The notes under the pieces: generated by a model
What the model was told of the DNA's origin: nothing
Databases searched by the model: none
The model's input: only the letters and a program-made list of their open reading frames with translations
NCBI GenBank assembly: GCA_041394145.1
Contig: JAWKIW010000001.1
Location: 549,870-613,869, forward strand
DNA from: JAWKIW01 sp041394145
GTDB lineage: Bacteria > Actinomycetota > Acidimicrobiia > Acidimicrobiales > Acidimicrobilacustridaceae
DNA length: 64,000 nucleotides
Direction of reading: 5' to 3'
Translations under genes and position numbers: made by a program
Part shown: positions 53,747 through 62,553 of the stretch, one piece after another
Position numbering within the stretch: the first letter of the stretch is position 1
Layout of the letters: each line of letters opens with the position of its first letter

Positions 53747-56166
53747 TCAGGGGTCCTTGGGGAGGTCGAGGAGGCGCTCGGCGATCACGTTGCGCTGGAT
53801 GTCGGAGGTGCCACCGGCGATCGACAGCGCCCGGTTGCCGAGGAACCCCGACACCCACAGGGCGGCCTCGCCGTCGGTCGCGGCCGCCGCCGACCCCAGC
53901 AGCGCCAGACCCGCCTCCTGGACGTGCTGCTCGTGCTCGACCCCGAGCACCTTGCGCACGCTGGCCTCCGCCCCGGGCTCGGCCCCGGCCAGGGCCCGCA
54001 ACGTCGCCCGCAGGCCGAGCACGGCCACGGCCTGACCCTCGGCGACGAGGGCGCCGAGCTGGTCGCGCACGGCGCCGGGCGAGGCCGCCAGGAGGTCGGC
54101 GCCCCCGACCGCGACCTCCGTCGTCGATGGCTCGCCCCGGGCGGCGGCGACCCCTGCGCCCTCGACCGCCACGTCGCCCCGGTCCGACGTCGCGACGTCG
54201 CCGACGCCGCCGACCGCTGCGGCCGCCTCCTCGTCCGCCGCCGCACTGCCGGTGTCACCAGCAGCGAGGCGCTGGCCGGCGAGCCGCACCACCGACTCGA
54301 GCCCCGGACCGAACGACGACCCCGACCCCATCGAGACCCGCTCGTTCGCCAGCGTCGTGCGGGCCGCCTCCCAGCCCCCGTTGACCGGACCGACCACGCA
54401 GTCGTCGGGCACGAGCACGTCGTCGAGGAAGACCTCGTTGAAGAGCTCGGCTCCGGTCAGCTCCCGCAGGGGGCGAACGTCCACCCCCGGCGACGTCATG
54501 TCGACCAGGAAGCACGTGATGCCCTCGTGCTTGGGCGCCACCGGATCGGTGCGGGCCAGGCAGATCCCCCCCTGGGCGAGGTGCGCCATGGTCGTCCACA
54601 CCTTCTGCCCGGTGAGCCGCCAGCCGCCCTCGGTCGTGTCGCGCACCGCCCTCGTCGCCAGCGACGCCAGATCGCTGCCGGCGCCGGGCTCGCTGAACGG
54701 CTGGCACCACAGCAGCTCGCCTCGCAGGGTCGGGGGATGAACCGCTCCTGCTGCTCGGGCGTGCCGTGGGCGATGATCGTGGGGAGCACCCAGGCGCCGA
54801 CCTGCAGGTGGGGACGGCGGATGCGCGCCGCGGCGAACACCTCGTCGATGACGAGCTGCTCGATGGGCCCGGCGTCGCGCCCCCACGGCGACGGCCAGTA
54901 GGGCACGAGGTAGCCGGCGTCGGCGACCGCCCGGTTCCACTCCTGCTTGGGTTCGGCCTTGACCTGCTCGACGAAGGCCTGCACCTCCGCCCGGAGCGGC
55001 TCGGCCTCGGGAGGCAGCGCCACCCGCACCGAGCGTCGGGCACCGGCCAGCGCCAGGCGGGCCACCCGGTCGCGCCACGGCTCGGGCCCGCCGAGGTGCA
55101 GACGCAGCGCCAGGGCCCGCTTGGCGTACAGGTGGGCGTCGTGGTCCCACGTGTAGCCGATGCCACCGAGCACCTGGATGCAGTCCTTGGCCACCTCGAG
55201 GGCGGCGTCGGGGACCAGGGTCCCCGCCACGCAGGCGGCCAGCCCGGCCTCGCGGGGATCGTCGGCGCCGCGGGCGGCGTCCCACGCCGCGGCCCGCCCC
55301 TGCTCGAGCCGCAGCAGCATGTCGGCGCAACGGTGCTTCACCGCCTGGAACTGCCCGATCGGGCGACCGAACTGCTCACGCACCGCGGCGTAGGACGCGG
55401 CCGTCTCGACGCACCAGGCCATGGCCCCGGCCGACTCGGCCGCCACCAGCGTGGCCGCGAGGTCGGCCACCACGGTCGGGTCCTCCGTCACCGCCAGCCG
55501 GTCGATCGGGTGCACCACCGCCTCGGTCGCCACCACGTCGGCGACCGGCCGCGTGCCGTCCGTCGAGGGCCGGGCGGTCACGGTCACGCCGGCGTCGCCG
55601 CGCCGCAGCACGCACCACTCGATCCCGCCCGACCCGGTCCCGCCCGGGTCGGTCCCCCGCGCCCGCGTCACCGGCACGAGCACGGCGTCGGCGAGGGCAC
55701 CGCCGAGCACCGGGCCCACCCGGCCGGACACCAGGATGTCGTCACCGGACCGCTCGCCGCGCAGGGTCGGCCCGGGCAGCGCCACCGCCGCCGTCGTGGA
55801 GCCGTCGACGAGCCCGGGCAGGTGGGCGGCCCGCTGCTGCTCGGACCCGAGCGCCTGCACGACGGCGGACGCCAGGACCGTCGGCAGGAACGGGCCGGGC
55901 GTGCACCCGCGCCCCAGCTCCTCCAGCACCACGGCCAGCTCGGGCAGGCCGAACCCCGAGCCGCCGTGCTCCTCGGCGACGTGCAGGCCCAGCCAGCCGA
56001 GCTCGACGAGGTCGTCCCAGAACGGCGGCCGCACGGGCGCCTCCGGCACGTCGCCGTCGAGCAGGGCCTTGGTGGCCGCAGGGTCGACGTGGGCCTCGAC
56101 CCAGCGCCTCGTGGTGGCGTGCAGCTCGAGGTGCTCGTCGTCGATGCCGAGGGTGCCGAGCCTCAT
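53747..56166 (-). CDS. Double-domain acyl-CoA dehydrogenase (FadE34-like), one frameshift
   Basis: Two acyl-CoA dehydrogenase domains in one chain, the arrangement of mycobacterial FadE34-type steroid side-chain enzymes. First domain about 1-370 (YAAVREQFGRPIGQFQAVKHRCADMLL, QVLGGIGYTWDHDAHLYAKRA); second from about 385 (FSEPGAGSDLASLATRAV, GQKVWTTMAHLAQGGICLARTD, SIAGGTSDIQRNVIAERLLDLP). Near 54735 one C is missing in a C run (RFIP, then TLRGELLWCQPFS in the next frame). Corrected length is about 806 residues. An Ala/Gly/Asp-rich insertion of about 50 residues (ADEEAAAAVGGVGDVATSD...) sits in the second domain. ATG at 56166. Operator site 6 lies 34 nt upstream. Confidence 0.87.
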
Positions 56167-56200
56167 GGCGCTGGTGCTCCTGTTGACGGCCGGGGGACGA

Positions 56201-56222
56201 AACCTGACAATCGTGTCATAGT
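56201..56222. promoter_or_regulatory. Operator site 6 (TGAC-N6-GTCA palindrome) in a divergent promoter
   Basis: Core TGACAATCGTGTCA at 56205-56218 with AACC flank. It lies between the double acyl-CoA dehydrogenase (minus, start 56166) and the amidohydrolase (plus, start 56264). CATAGT at 56217-56222 could be the plus-strand -10 box. Confidence 0.72.
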
Positions 56223-56263
56223 CGGGCGAGGGCGCCGGGAGGCAACGGCGGAGAGGGGGACCG

Positions 56264-57331
56264 ATGGTCATCGATGCCGACGCGCACGTGAACGAGGAGC
56301 CGCTGGCGTGGTCCGAGCTGGGTGCTGCGCACCCGGGGTGGCTGCAGGCGGGCCGCTCGGGCGAGCGCTGGGTCGCCGAGATCGCCGGCAAGCTCTACCC
56401 GGTCCAGGAGGGGCCCGGGTGCGGCGTGCCGATCGACGCCGCGGTCAACCAGGCGGCCGCCGCCGGCGCCGCCGACCTCGACCAGCGCCTGGCCGACATG
56501 GACGCCGAGGGCATCGACGTGCAGGTGCTGTTCGGCGGGCTGGTGATCGGCCTCACCACGTTCGACGACGCCGGCTTCGCCCTCGACTTCGCCCAGGCGT
56601 ACAACGACTGGCTGCTCGACAAGGTGTGCGCCCACTCGCCCGAGCGGCTCAAGGGGGTGGCGGTCGCGCCGCTGCAGGACATCGAGCGGGCCGTCGCCGA
56701 GGTCGAACGGGCGGCGGAGAAGGGCGCGGTGGCGGTGACGATCCCGCCGGTGCTCGGCGAGCGCAACCTCGACGACCCGCAGCTGCTGCCGTTCTTCGAG
56801 GCCGCCGACGACGTCGACCTCGCCGTGTGCGTGCACTCGGCCCCGGGCATGAACGTGCCGCTGCCGGCGGCCGGGCGCTTCACCAACTACGCCCAGGTCC
56901 ACTGCCTGTCGTTCCCGGTCGACCAGATGGTGGCGCTCACCGCGCTGGCGATGGGCGGGGTGCTGGACCGGTTCCCGGCGCTGCGCGTCGGGTTCATGGA
57001 GTCCGGCATCGGCTGGGTGCCGTACTTCGTGCACCGCATGCACGAGCACCACGAGAAGCTGTCGCACCTGCTGCCCGACCTGCGGACCGACCCGCGCGAG
57101 CTGCTGGCCCGCGGCCAGTGCTTCTTCTCCTTCGAGGCCGAGGAGCCGCTGCTCGAGCAGTGCGTCGCCGAGCTGGGACCCGACCCCTGGGTGTACGCCA
57201 GCGACTACCCGCACTGGGACAGCGACTTCCCCGGCACGGTCGCGGAGTGCCGCGAGAAGGCGGCCGGCCTCGGCCCCGAGGTGACCGAGCGCCTGCTCGC
57301 CACCAACGCCGCCCGCCTCTACGGCCTGTAG
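56264..57331 (+). CDS. Amidohydrolase-2 family metal enzyme (ACMSD-like)
   Basis: TIM-barrel metal-dependent hydrolase/decarboxylase, 355 residues. MVIDADAHVNEEPLAW carries the first metal motif (DxH); LGLTTF-type core; VCVHSAPGM for the next His; GFMESGIGWVPYFVHRMHEHHEK; and YASDYPHWDSDFPGT with the final Asp ligand. Family reactions include decarboxylation of ring-derived acids, so a catabolic role fits, and the gene shares a regulated divergent promoter with the acyl-CoA dehydrogenase. Followed by repeat element C. Confidence 0.88.
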   Translation: MVIDADAHVNEEPLAWSELGAAHPGWLQAGRSGERWVAEIAGKLYPVQEGPGCGVPIDAAVNQAAAAGAADLDQRLADMDAEGIDVQVLFGGLVIGLTTFDDAGFALDFAQAYNDWLLDKVCAHSPERLKGVAVAPLQDIERAVAEVERAAEKGAVAVTIPPVLGERNLDDPQLLPFFEAADDVDLAVCVHSAPGMNVPLPAAGRFTNYAQVHCLSFPVDQMVALTALAMGGVLDRFPALRVGFMESGIGWVPYFVHRMHEHHEKLSHLLPDLRTDPRELLARGQCFFSFEAEEPLLEQCVAELGPDPWVYASDYPHWDSDFPGTVAECREKAAGLGPEVTERLLATNAARLYGL

Positions 57332-57343
57332 CCCGATCGCCCC

Positions 57344-57393
57344 GTTCTTGTCATCGTTCTGCGGGCTGGGGCGCTCGAAGTGCTGACGAGAAC
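57344..57393 (+). repeat. 50-nt inverted-repeat element, copy C
   Basis: GTTCTTGTCATCGTTCTGCG ... GGGGCGCTCGAAGTGCTGACGAGAAC, 50 nt, gap-free alignment to copies A and B. Between the amidohydrolase stop and the alpha/beta hydrolase start, both on the plus strand. Confidence 0.8.
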
Positions 57394-57460
57394 ACCGGCG
57401 AGTGCGGGCAGACTGGTGGCGACCGGCTCAGCGCCGGGTCGGCCACGCGAGGGGGCACCG

Positions 57461-58351
57461 TTGCACTACGACGAGTTCGGGCTGCTGCACGAGAACGCCG
57501 AGGAGGTCGGCCTGCCCTTCGACCCGGAGCACCCGCCGACGGTGCGCCGGGTGTTCGTGGAGGCCCCGAGCGGCCACCGGGTGAGTGCGCTCGTGTGGGG
57601 CGAGCAGCCCGCCGAGGTGGTGCTGCTGCACGGCGGAGCGCAGAACGCCCACACGTGGGACACCGTCGTGCTCGCCCTCGACCGCCCCGCGGTGGCCATC
57701 GACCTGCCCGGCCACGGCCACAGCGACTGGCGGGACACCAAGGACTACCGCCCGCTGGCCATGGCGAACGACGTGGCCGCCGCCGTCGAGGCGCTCGCCC
57801 CCGAGGCGACCACGCTCGTGGGCATGTCGCTCGGCGGGCTCACCGCGGTCGCCACCCTCGCCGACCGGCCCCACCTCGCGGCGCGGATCGCCATCGTCGA
57901 CGTGACACCGGGCGTCAACCGCGACAAGGCGGCCGACATCGCCGCGTTCATCGCCGGGCCCGAGACCTTCGCCAGCTTCGACGAGATCCTCGAGCGCACC
58001 ATCGCCTTCAACCCGACCCGCTCCGAGTCGTCCCTGCGGCGCGGCGTGCTGCACAACGCCGTCCCGCACGACGACGGCACCTGGGCGTGGCGCTACGACC
58101 TGCCGACCGACGCCCGCCTCGAGGACCTCGACACCCGCTTCGCCGACCTGTGGGAGGCGTTCGGCTCGCTCGACCAGCCGATGCTGTTCCTGAAGGGCGA
58201 GCGGTCGCCGGTCGTCGACGAGGACGACCTCGCCGAGCTGCGACGACGCAAGCCCGACGTCGAGATCATCGTCGTCGACGACGCCGGCCACAGCATCCAG
58301 GGCGACCGCCCCGTCGAGCTGGCCAGACTGCTCGACGAGTTCATGGGCTGA
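57461..58351 (+). CDS. Alpha/beta hydrolase
   Basis: Serine hydrolase fold: VVLLHGGAQNAHTWD (oxyanion region), DLPGHGHSDW, nucleophile elbow VGMSLGGLT at about 123-131, acid region KGERSPVVDEDD and catalytic His in DDAGHSIQGDRP. No signal peptide, so cytosolic. The start is probably the TTG at 57461 behind GAGGGGG; an upstream frame extends to 57380 without a better start. It has 296 residues. The substrate could be an ester or a C-C bond (meta-cleavage type); the sequence does not decide. Confidence 0.82.
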   Translation: MHYDEFGLLHENAEEVGLPFDPEHPPTVRRVFVEAPSGHRVSALVWGEQPAEVVLLHGGAQNAHTWDTVVLALDRPAVAIDLPGHGHSDWRDTKDYRPLAMANDVAAAVEALAPEATTLVGMSLGGLTAVATLADRPHLAARIAIVDVTPGVNRDKAADIAAFIAGPETFASFDEILERTIAFNPTRSESSLRRGVLHNAVPHDDGTWAWRYDLPTDARLEDLDTRFADLWEAFGSLDQPMLFLKGERSPVVDEDDLAELRRRKPDVEIIVVDDAGHSIQGDRPVELARLLDEFMG

Positions 58352-58353
58352 TC

Positions 58354-58399
58354 CCGGCGCGGCCCGCGCCGGTCGAACGGCCACCCGGATCGATCCGGG
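58354..58399. terminator. GC hairpin and adjacent palindrome between convergent genes
   Basis: CCGGCGCGG-C-CCGCGCCGG at 58354-58372 begins 3 nt after the hydrolase stop. A perfect 16-nt palindrome CCCGGATCGATCCGGG follows at 58384-58399. The rest of the 178-bp gap to 58529 shows nothing else. Confidence 0.55.
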
Positions 58400-58529
58400 C
58401 CCCGGTCAGGTGGCCCGCCGCACGGCCCGATGAGGCGGCTCGGGGACGAGACCCGAAGGAGCGGCTCGACCCCACGCACCGCGGCGCCGCACGGGCGCCG
58501 CGGCAGGGTGCAGGGCCGACTCAGGGAGC

Positions 58530-59162
58530 TCAGCCGTCCTGGGTCTCGAAGCCTCGTGGGTCGTTGGGGTTCGGCGACAGGGGCTCGAGGGTGGTCGACG
58601 GATCGCCGGGGGCGACCGACGTCGTCGACGACGACGAGCCGCCCACGGACATGTCGACGCCGGCGCGGCACTTCCGCAGGCCCAGGCCCTGCGCCTGCGA
58701 GGCCGCCTGGGCCGTGACGGTGGCGAGGTCGTCGAAGGACGGTGGGGTCCCGCCCGGGTCCGAGCCGCTGAGCAGGCTGGCCTGCAGGTCGAGCAAGCGG
58801 ACCCGCTCGTCGAGGCTGCCGAGGTACTCGCGCACCTCGGCCCGCTTCTCGTCGGGCTTCTCGAGGTCTCGCAGCTGGCTCGCCTCCTTCTTCGACAGCT
58901 CCGAGCTCTTGCGCATCGTGTCGGCGAGGGTCGGCGTGAACAGGACCGGTCGGACCTGGTCGGCCTCCTTCTGCACCTGGGCACAGATGTCGTCGGCCTT
59001 GGTGCGCCATGAGGACAGCGGCACGGCGTCGCTCCCGCACGCCACGAGACCCAGGAGCACGACGGCCACGACGAACGCCGCGCGACCGAGCCGGATGCCG
59101 CCGACGCCCGCCCATCGGGCACGGGGTGCACGGGCTCGACGGGCAACGGTGGGCAGCGCCAT
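58530..59162 (-). CDS. Lipoprotein of unknown function
   Basis: Signal with lipobox RAAFVVAVVLLGLVACGSD (Cys at about 42). The mature part is helical and charged, with conserved-looking Cys (ADDICAQVQKEAD and LRKCRAGVD) and a coiled-coil-like centre (KSSELSKKEASQLRDLEKPDEKRAEVREYLGSLDERVRLLDLQ). The Ser/Thr/Pro tail is disordered. The pattern WRTKADDICAxV...R resembles many small actinobacterial lipoproteins with no known role. ATG at 59162, though the basic 28-residue lead suggests a start further in. Confidence 0.72.
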   Translation of the reverse strand: MALPTVARRARAPRARWAGVGGIRLGRAAFVVAVVLLGLVACGSDAVPLSSWRTKADDICAQVQKEADQVRPVLFTPTLADTMRKSSELSKKEASQLRDLEKPDEKRAEVREYLGSLDERVRLLDLQASLLSGSDPGGTPPSFDDLATVTAQAASQAQGLGLRKCRAGVDMSVGGSSSSTTSVAPGDPSTTLEPLSPNPNDPRGFETQDG

Positions 59163-59273
59163 GACGGGTCGACCCTAGTGCTGCGTCCCCCGGCCGGCGG
59201 CGCGGCCACGGCCGGCCGGGACGTCGCCGTGGACGCCGGATCGGTGCGTCGCGGGTCAGCTGTCCGCCCGTTT

Positions 59274-59287
59274 GTTGATACATCAAC
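59274..59287. promoter_or_regulatory. MarR-like operator overlapping the glyoxalase promoter
   Basis: GTTGAT-AC-ATCAAC, a perfect palindrome with inner TTGATACATCAA, unusually AT-rich for this DNA. TAGGCT (59293-59298) is a likely -10 box directly downstream, so the site covers the spacer/-35 region. The form resembles MarR-family sites; no regulator gene is next to it. Confidence 0.65.
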
Positions 59288-59368
59288 TTCTGGTAGGCTG
59301 AAGGCAGATCCGCACCGGCCCCGGCGCACCCGAGCGCGGGGTTGGGGCCCGAGCACGAGGAGCCGGTC

Positions 59369-59821
59369 ATGGAGGTCAAGGAGCTGGGCCACCTGGTCCT
59401 GTACGTGCGCGACCTCGAGCGGTCCCGCGCCTTCTACCGCGACGTCCTGGGCTGGAAGGAGGTCGTGGGCGGCGTCCCCGGCATGCCGGCGGCCGGGTTC
59501 TCGTCGGGGCGCACCCACCACGAGCTGCTGCTGATCGAGGTCGGCGAGGACGCCCAGCCGATCCCCCGCGGCCGCCGCGTCGGGATGTACCACTTCGGCC
59601 TGAAGGTGGGCGACTCCGACGACGAGCTGCGCGAGGCCCTCGCTCGGGTGCAGGCCGCGGGCGCCACCATCGTCGGGGCCAGCGACCACACCGTCACGCA
59701 CAGCCTCTACATCCTCGACCCCGACGGCAACGAGATCGAGCTGTACATCGACGTGCCCGGCGTCGACTGGCGCGCCGACCCGATGCTCATCGCCGCCCCC
59801 ATCAAACCCCTCGCCCTCTGA
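59369..59821 (+). CDS. Glyoxalase/VOC superfamily protein
   Basis: Vicinal-oxygen-chelate fold of 150 residues with two beta-alpha-beta-beta-beta units: ELGHLVLYVRDLERSRAFYRDVLGWKEV (metal-ligand His at about 8) and MYHFGLKVGDSDDELREALARVQAAGATIVG. HSLYILDPDGNEIELYIDVPG carries the final Glu ligand. This layout is shared by glyoxalase I, extradiol dioxygenases and fosfomycin resistance proteins; the YILDPDGNEIELY form suits a dioxygenase- or glyoxalase-like enzyme. Regulated by the palindrome at 59274. ATG at 59369 is the conserved start. Confidence 0.88.
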   Translation: MEVKELGHLVLYVRDLERSRAFYRDVLGWKEVVGGVPGMPAAGFSSGRTHHELLLIEVGEDAQPIPRGRRVGMYHFGLKVGDSDDELREALARVQAAGATIVGASDHTVTHSLYILDPDGNEIELYIDVPGVDWRADPMLIAAPIKPLAL

Positions 59822-59866
59822 CCGACGAGCGGGCGCCGCCCGAGGGTCAGCACCCCCGGCACCCCG

Positions 59867-61201
59867 TCAGGAGCCGGGCGGCCCGGGTGGGCCGGCGAGC
59901 TCGCGGAAGCGCTCGTAGCGGGGGGCCGCGGCCTCGGCCCACGAGGGATCGGGCTCGACGCGGTGATCGGTCGAGGCCCAGCGTCGGGCGTCGGACGCGT
60001 CGGGCTCGAGGCCGGCGGTGACGCGGGCCAGGTAGGCGGTGCCGTACGCCCCGCCCTCGGGCACGGCCACGACGTCCACCGGCAGGCCGGTGCAGTCGGC
60101 GAGCGCCTGCACCCACGCCTCCACCCGCACGCCGCCGCCCGTCGCGACGAGGCGGCGGGGCGAGACCCCGGCCAGGTCGAGGTGGTGGCGCACGGTGAAC
60201 CCCGCCGCCTCGAACACGGCGCGGCGCACGGCGCCCGGGCCCATCGTCAGGTCGAGGTCGTGCAGCACGGCCCGGCGGTTCGGGTCGTGCAGCGGCGTGC
60301 GCTCGCCGCGCACGTAGGGCTCCCACACCGGCACCGCCGCGGGATCGCTCGGGGGCGGGCCCTCGGCCAGCAGCGCGGTCGCCCAGTTGAGGAACAGCCC
60401 GCCGGCGTTCGACGGGCCCCCGATGAGGATCTTGCCCGGCGCGGTGTGGGGGATGGTCCACAGCCCGGGCACCTCGCGCCACTCGTCGATCACCGCCCAC
60501 GTCATGAGCGTGGTGCCGCAGATGACCAGCACGTCGCCGTCGTGGTCGGCGCCGGCGACGATCTGCTCGCCGAAGGCGTCGACGGTGCCGCCGCCGACCG
60601 CCGCGCCGCCCGCCGTGCGACCGCAGGCATCGCTGCCGTGCACGATCACCGGCAGCTGGTCGACCCGCGCCCCCGCCGCCGACGCCACCGCCTCGTCCCA
60701 GGCGGTGAAGTCGAACAGCGGCAGCGTGGTCATGGCGACGACCGAGTCGATGGCCCCCACGTCGCACAGGGCGTGGTTGGCGACGGCCTGGGCCGGCCAG
60801 TAGCCGGCGGCCTCGGGCGCCGCCGCGGCCGTCCATCGCAGCATCGACACCAGCTCGCCGCTCTCGGACGGGTTCTTGCCGGTGACCGGCCCGCCGCGCC
60901 AATCGCCGTACAGCAGGCCCGGCGTCAGCGCCCGGCCGTCGGCGTCGACGGCGCACAGCGACGGCACCATCGCCGCCACGTTCACGGCGGCCACGTCGAG
61001 CCCGGCGGCCACCTCCTCGAAGGCGGCGAGCACGTTGGCCCGCCACGCGAGGTCGGGGTCGTGCTCGAAGGCGTCGGGCCGCGGCGAGGCGACCGGGTGG
61101 ACCTTGCGAGCGCGGGCCAGCACGGTGCCGTCGCCATCGACGGCGAGCGCCTTGACCGACGTGGTGCCGATGTCGACCCCGACCGTCACGTCGCTCGTCA
61201 C
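59867..61201 (-). CDS. FGGY-family carbohydrate kinase (xylulokinase-like)
   Basis: Phosphorylates a sugar or polyol with ATP. N-terminal VGVDIGTTSVKALAVDGDG (phosphate-1 loop, about 6-24), YGDWRGG, and the C-terminal half with GGPSNAGGLFLNWA, PYVRGERTPLHDPNRRA and RLVATGGGVRVEAWVQALADCTGLPV, as in xylulokinases. GTG at 61201 gives 444 residues, slightly short for the family. The catalytic-base region ALTPGLLYGDWR is changed from the usual W-x-D-x-R, so the sugar is uncertain. Single gene. Confidence 0.85.
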   Translation of the reverse strand: MTSDVTVGVDIGTTSVKALAVDGDGTVLARARKVHPVASPRPDAFEHDPDLAWRANVLAAFEEVAAGLDVAAVNVAAMVPSLCAVDADGRALTPGLLYGDWRGGPVTGKNPSESGELVSMLRWTAAAAPEAAGYWPAQAVANHALCDVGAIDSVVAMTTLPLFDFTAWDEAVASAAGARVDQLPVIVHGSDACGRTAGGAAVGGGTVDAFGEQIVAGADHDGDVLVICGTTLMTWAVIDEWREVPGLWTIPHTAPGKILIGGPSNAGGLFLNWATALLAEGPPPSDPAAVPVWEPYVRGERTPLHDPNRRAVLHDLDLTMGPGAVRRAVFEAAGFTVRHHLDLAGVSPRRLVATGGGVRVEAWVQALADCTGLPVDVVAVPEGGAYGTAYLARVTAGLEPDASDARRWASTDHRVEPDPSWAEAAAPRYERFRELAGPPGPPGS

Positions 61202-61301
61202 CGCAGCATCCCCCTGCTCCCCCGTCGGCGACACGACGGGCACGGGCCGCGCCGCCGGATCGGCGAGGCCGGCGACGGACGAGCCGCCGCCGGCCCGGCC
61301 G

Positions 61302-61820
61302 TCACTTCACCATGCGGAGGTTGAACGGGTAGCGGTAGGCCTCGCCGCGGCTCGCCGCCATGCCACCCATGATCGGGATGATGGTGCCGACCAGCCAGAT
61401 GACGGCCCAGAACAGGAAGCCGATCAGCACCAGGGCCAGGACGCTGCTGACGATGGTGCCGATGAGGACCATGAGCTGGAAGTTCAGCGCCTCGGCCGAC
61501 TGCTCCTTCACGAACGGGTCGGTCTTGCCCGAGGTGAGGTAGATGATGAGCGGGCCGATCCAGCCGCCGTAGCCGCAGCTGAGGAACTGGATGCCCCCGC
61601 CGAGGTAGTGGGCCATGGCCGCGCTCGACGCCGAGCTCGAGCCGGTGGCGCCCGCCGCCGCGGCCGGGACGCCACCGGCCTGCTCGGCGAACTGCCCCCA
61701 CTGGCTGCCGTCCCACCACCGCAGCTGGCCGTTGGTGGGGTCCGGGTACCAACCCGGCGCGGTCTGCCCGCCCTGCTCGGCGGTGGGGTCGGGGTTGCCG
61801 GACGCTGCGGGATCGCTCAT
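61302..61820 (-). CDS. DUF2510-DUF4870 membrane protein, paralogue 1
   Basis: 172 residues. N-terminal DUF2510 motif APGWYPDPTNGQLRWWDGSQWGQF (about 21-44), an Ala/Ser linker, then a Tic20-like/DUF4870 membrane domain with three helices and the internal motif KTDPFVKEQSAEALNFQLMVLI. Ends PFNLRMVK. Closely related to the next two genes upstream. Function unknown; DUF2510 is a small cytoplasmic domain found mainly in Actinobacteria. Confidence 0.88.
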   Translation of the reverse strand: MSDPAASGNPDPTAEQGGQTAPGWYPDPTNGQLRWWDGSQWGQFAEQAGGVPAAAAGATGSSSASSAAMAHYLGGGIQFLSCGYGGWIGPLIIYLTSGKTDPFVKEQSAEALNFQLMVLIGTIVSSVLALVLIGFLFWAVIWLVGTIIPIMGGMAASRGEAYRYPFNLRMVK

Positions 61821-61875
61821 GGTGCACCTCGCGAGGGCGACGGGGAGAGGGGATGGCCGCGACCGTAGCCGCCGC

Positions 61876-62424
61876 TCAGCGCACCATGCGGAGGTTGACC
61901 GGGTAGCGGTACCACTGGCCGCGGTTCGCGGCCATCGCCGCCATGATGCAGAAGATCCAGTTCACGACGATGACCACGAAGATCAGCACGAAGCCGATCA
62001 GCACGAACACGAGCACGAAGCTCACGAGCATGGCGATGAGGATCGTCAGCTGGAAGTTGAGGGCCTCGGCCGACTGGTCCTTCACGAACGGGTCCTGGTT
62101 GCCGGCCGTCAGGTAGATGATCAGCGGCCCGACGAACCCGAAGAGCAGGCCGAGCAGGTGGGCCAGCATCGCCATCGTGGCCGGGTTCTGCGTGGACGGC
62201 GCCGGCTGGTAGCCGGGCGCCGGTGCGCCGTAGCCGGGTGCACCCGATGCCGCGGCCGGCTGCTGGGCGAACTGGCCCCACTGCGCGCCGTCCCACCACC
62301 GCAGCTGGCCGTTGGTCGGGTCCGGATACCAGCCGGGAGCGACCTGTCCGGCCGATGCGCCACCGCTCGCGGCGGCGCCGGCGTCGGACCCCGTCGGTTC
62401 GGGCCGACTCGAGGGATCGGTCAC
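61876..62424 (-). CDS. DUF2510-DUF4870 membrane protein, paralogue 2
   Basis: 182 residues from the GTG at 62424. APGWYPDPTNGQLRWWDGAQWGQF is almost identical to paralogue 1 over the DUF2510 motif, followed by a Pro/Gly/Tyr linker and the DUF4870 domain (NQDPFVKDQSAEALNFQLTILI, YRYPVNLRMVR). The 55-nt gap to paralogue 1 and the high identity imply a recent tandem duplication, probably co-transcribed. Confidence 0.88.
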   Translation of the reverse strand: MTDPSSRPEPTGSDAGAAASGGASAGQVAPGWYPDPTNGQLRWWDGAQWGQFAQQPAAASGAPGYGAPAPGYQPAPSTQNPATMAMLAHLLGLLFGFVGPLIIYLTAGNQDPFVKDQSAEALNFQLTILIAMLVSFVLVFVLIGFVLIFVVIVVNWIFCIMAAMAANRGQWYRYPVNLRMVR

Positions 62425-62553
62425 TCGTCCACCTCCGGTCCTCGAGGGCATCGATCGCCCCGAACCGTACCGCTCCGGCCGCCGACGAGCCGGGAGCCGG
62501 GAGCCGGCCACCGCACCGCCGGGACGACGCAGGACGGACGTCGTCGCACACCA

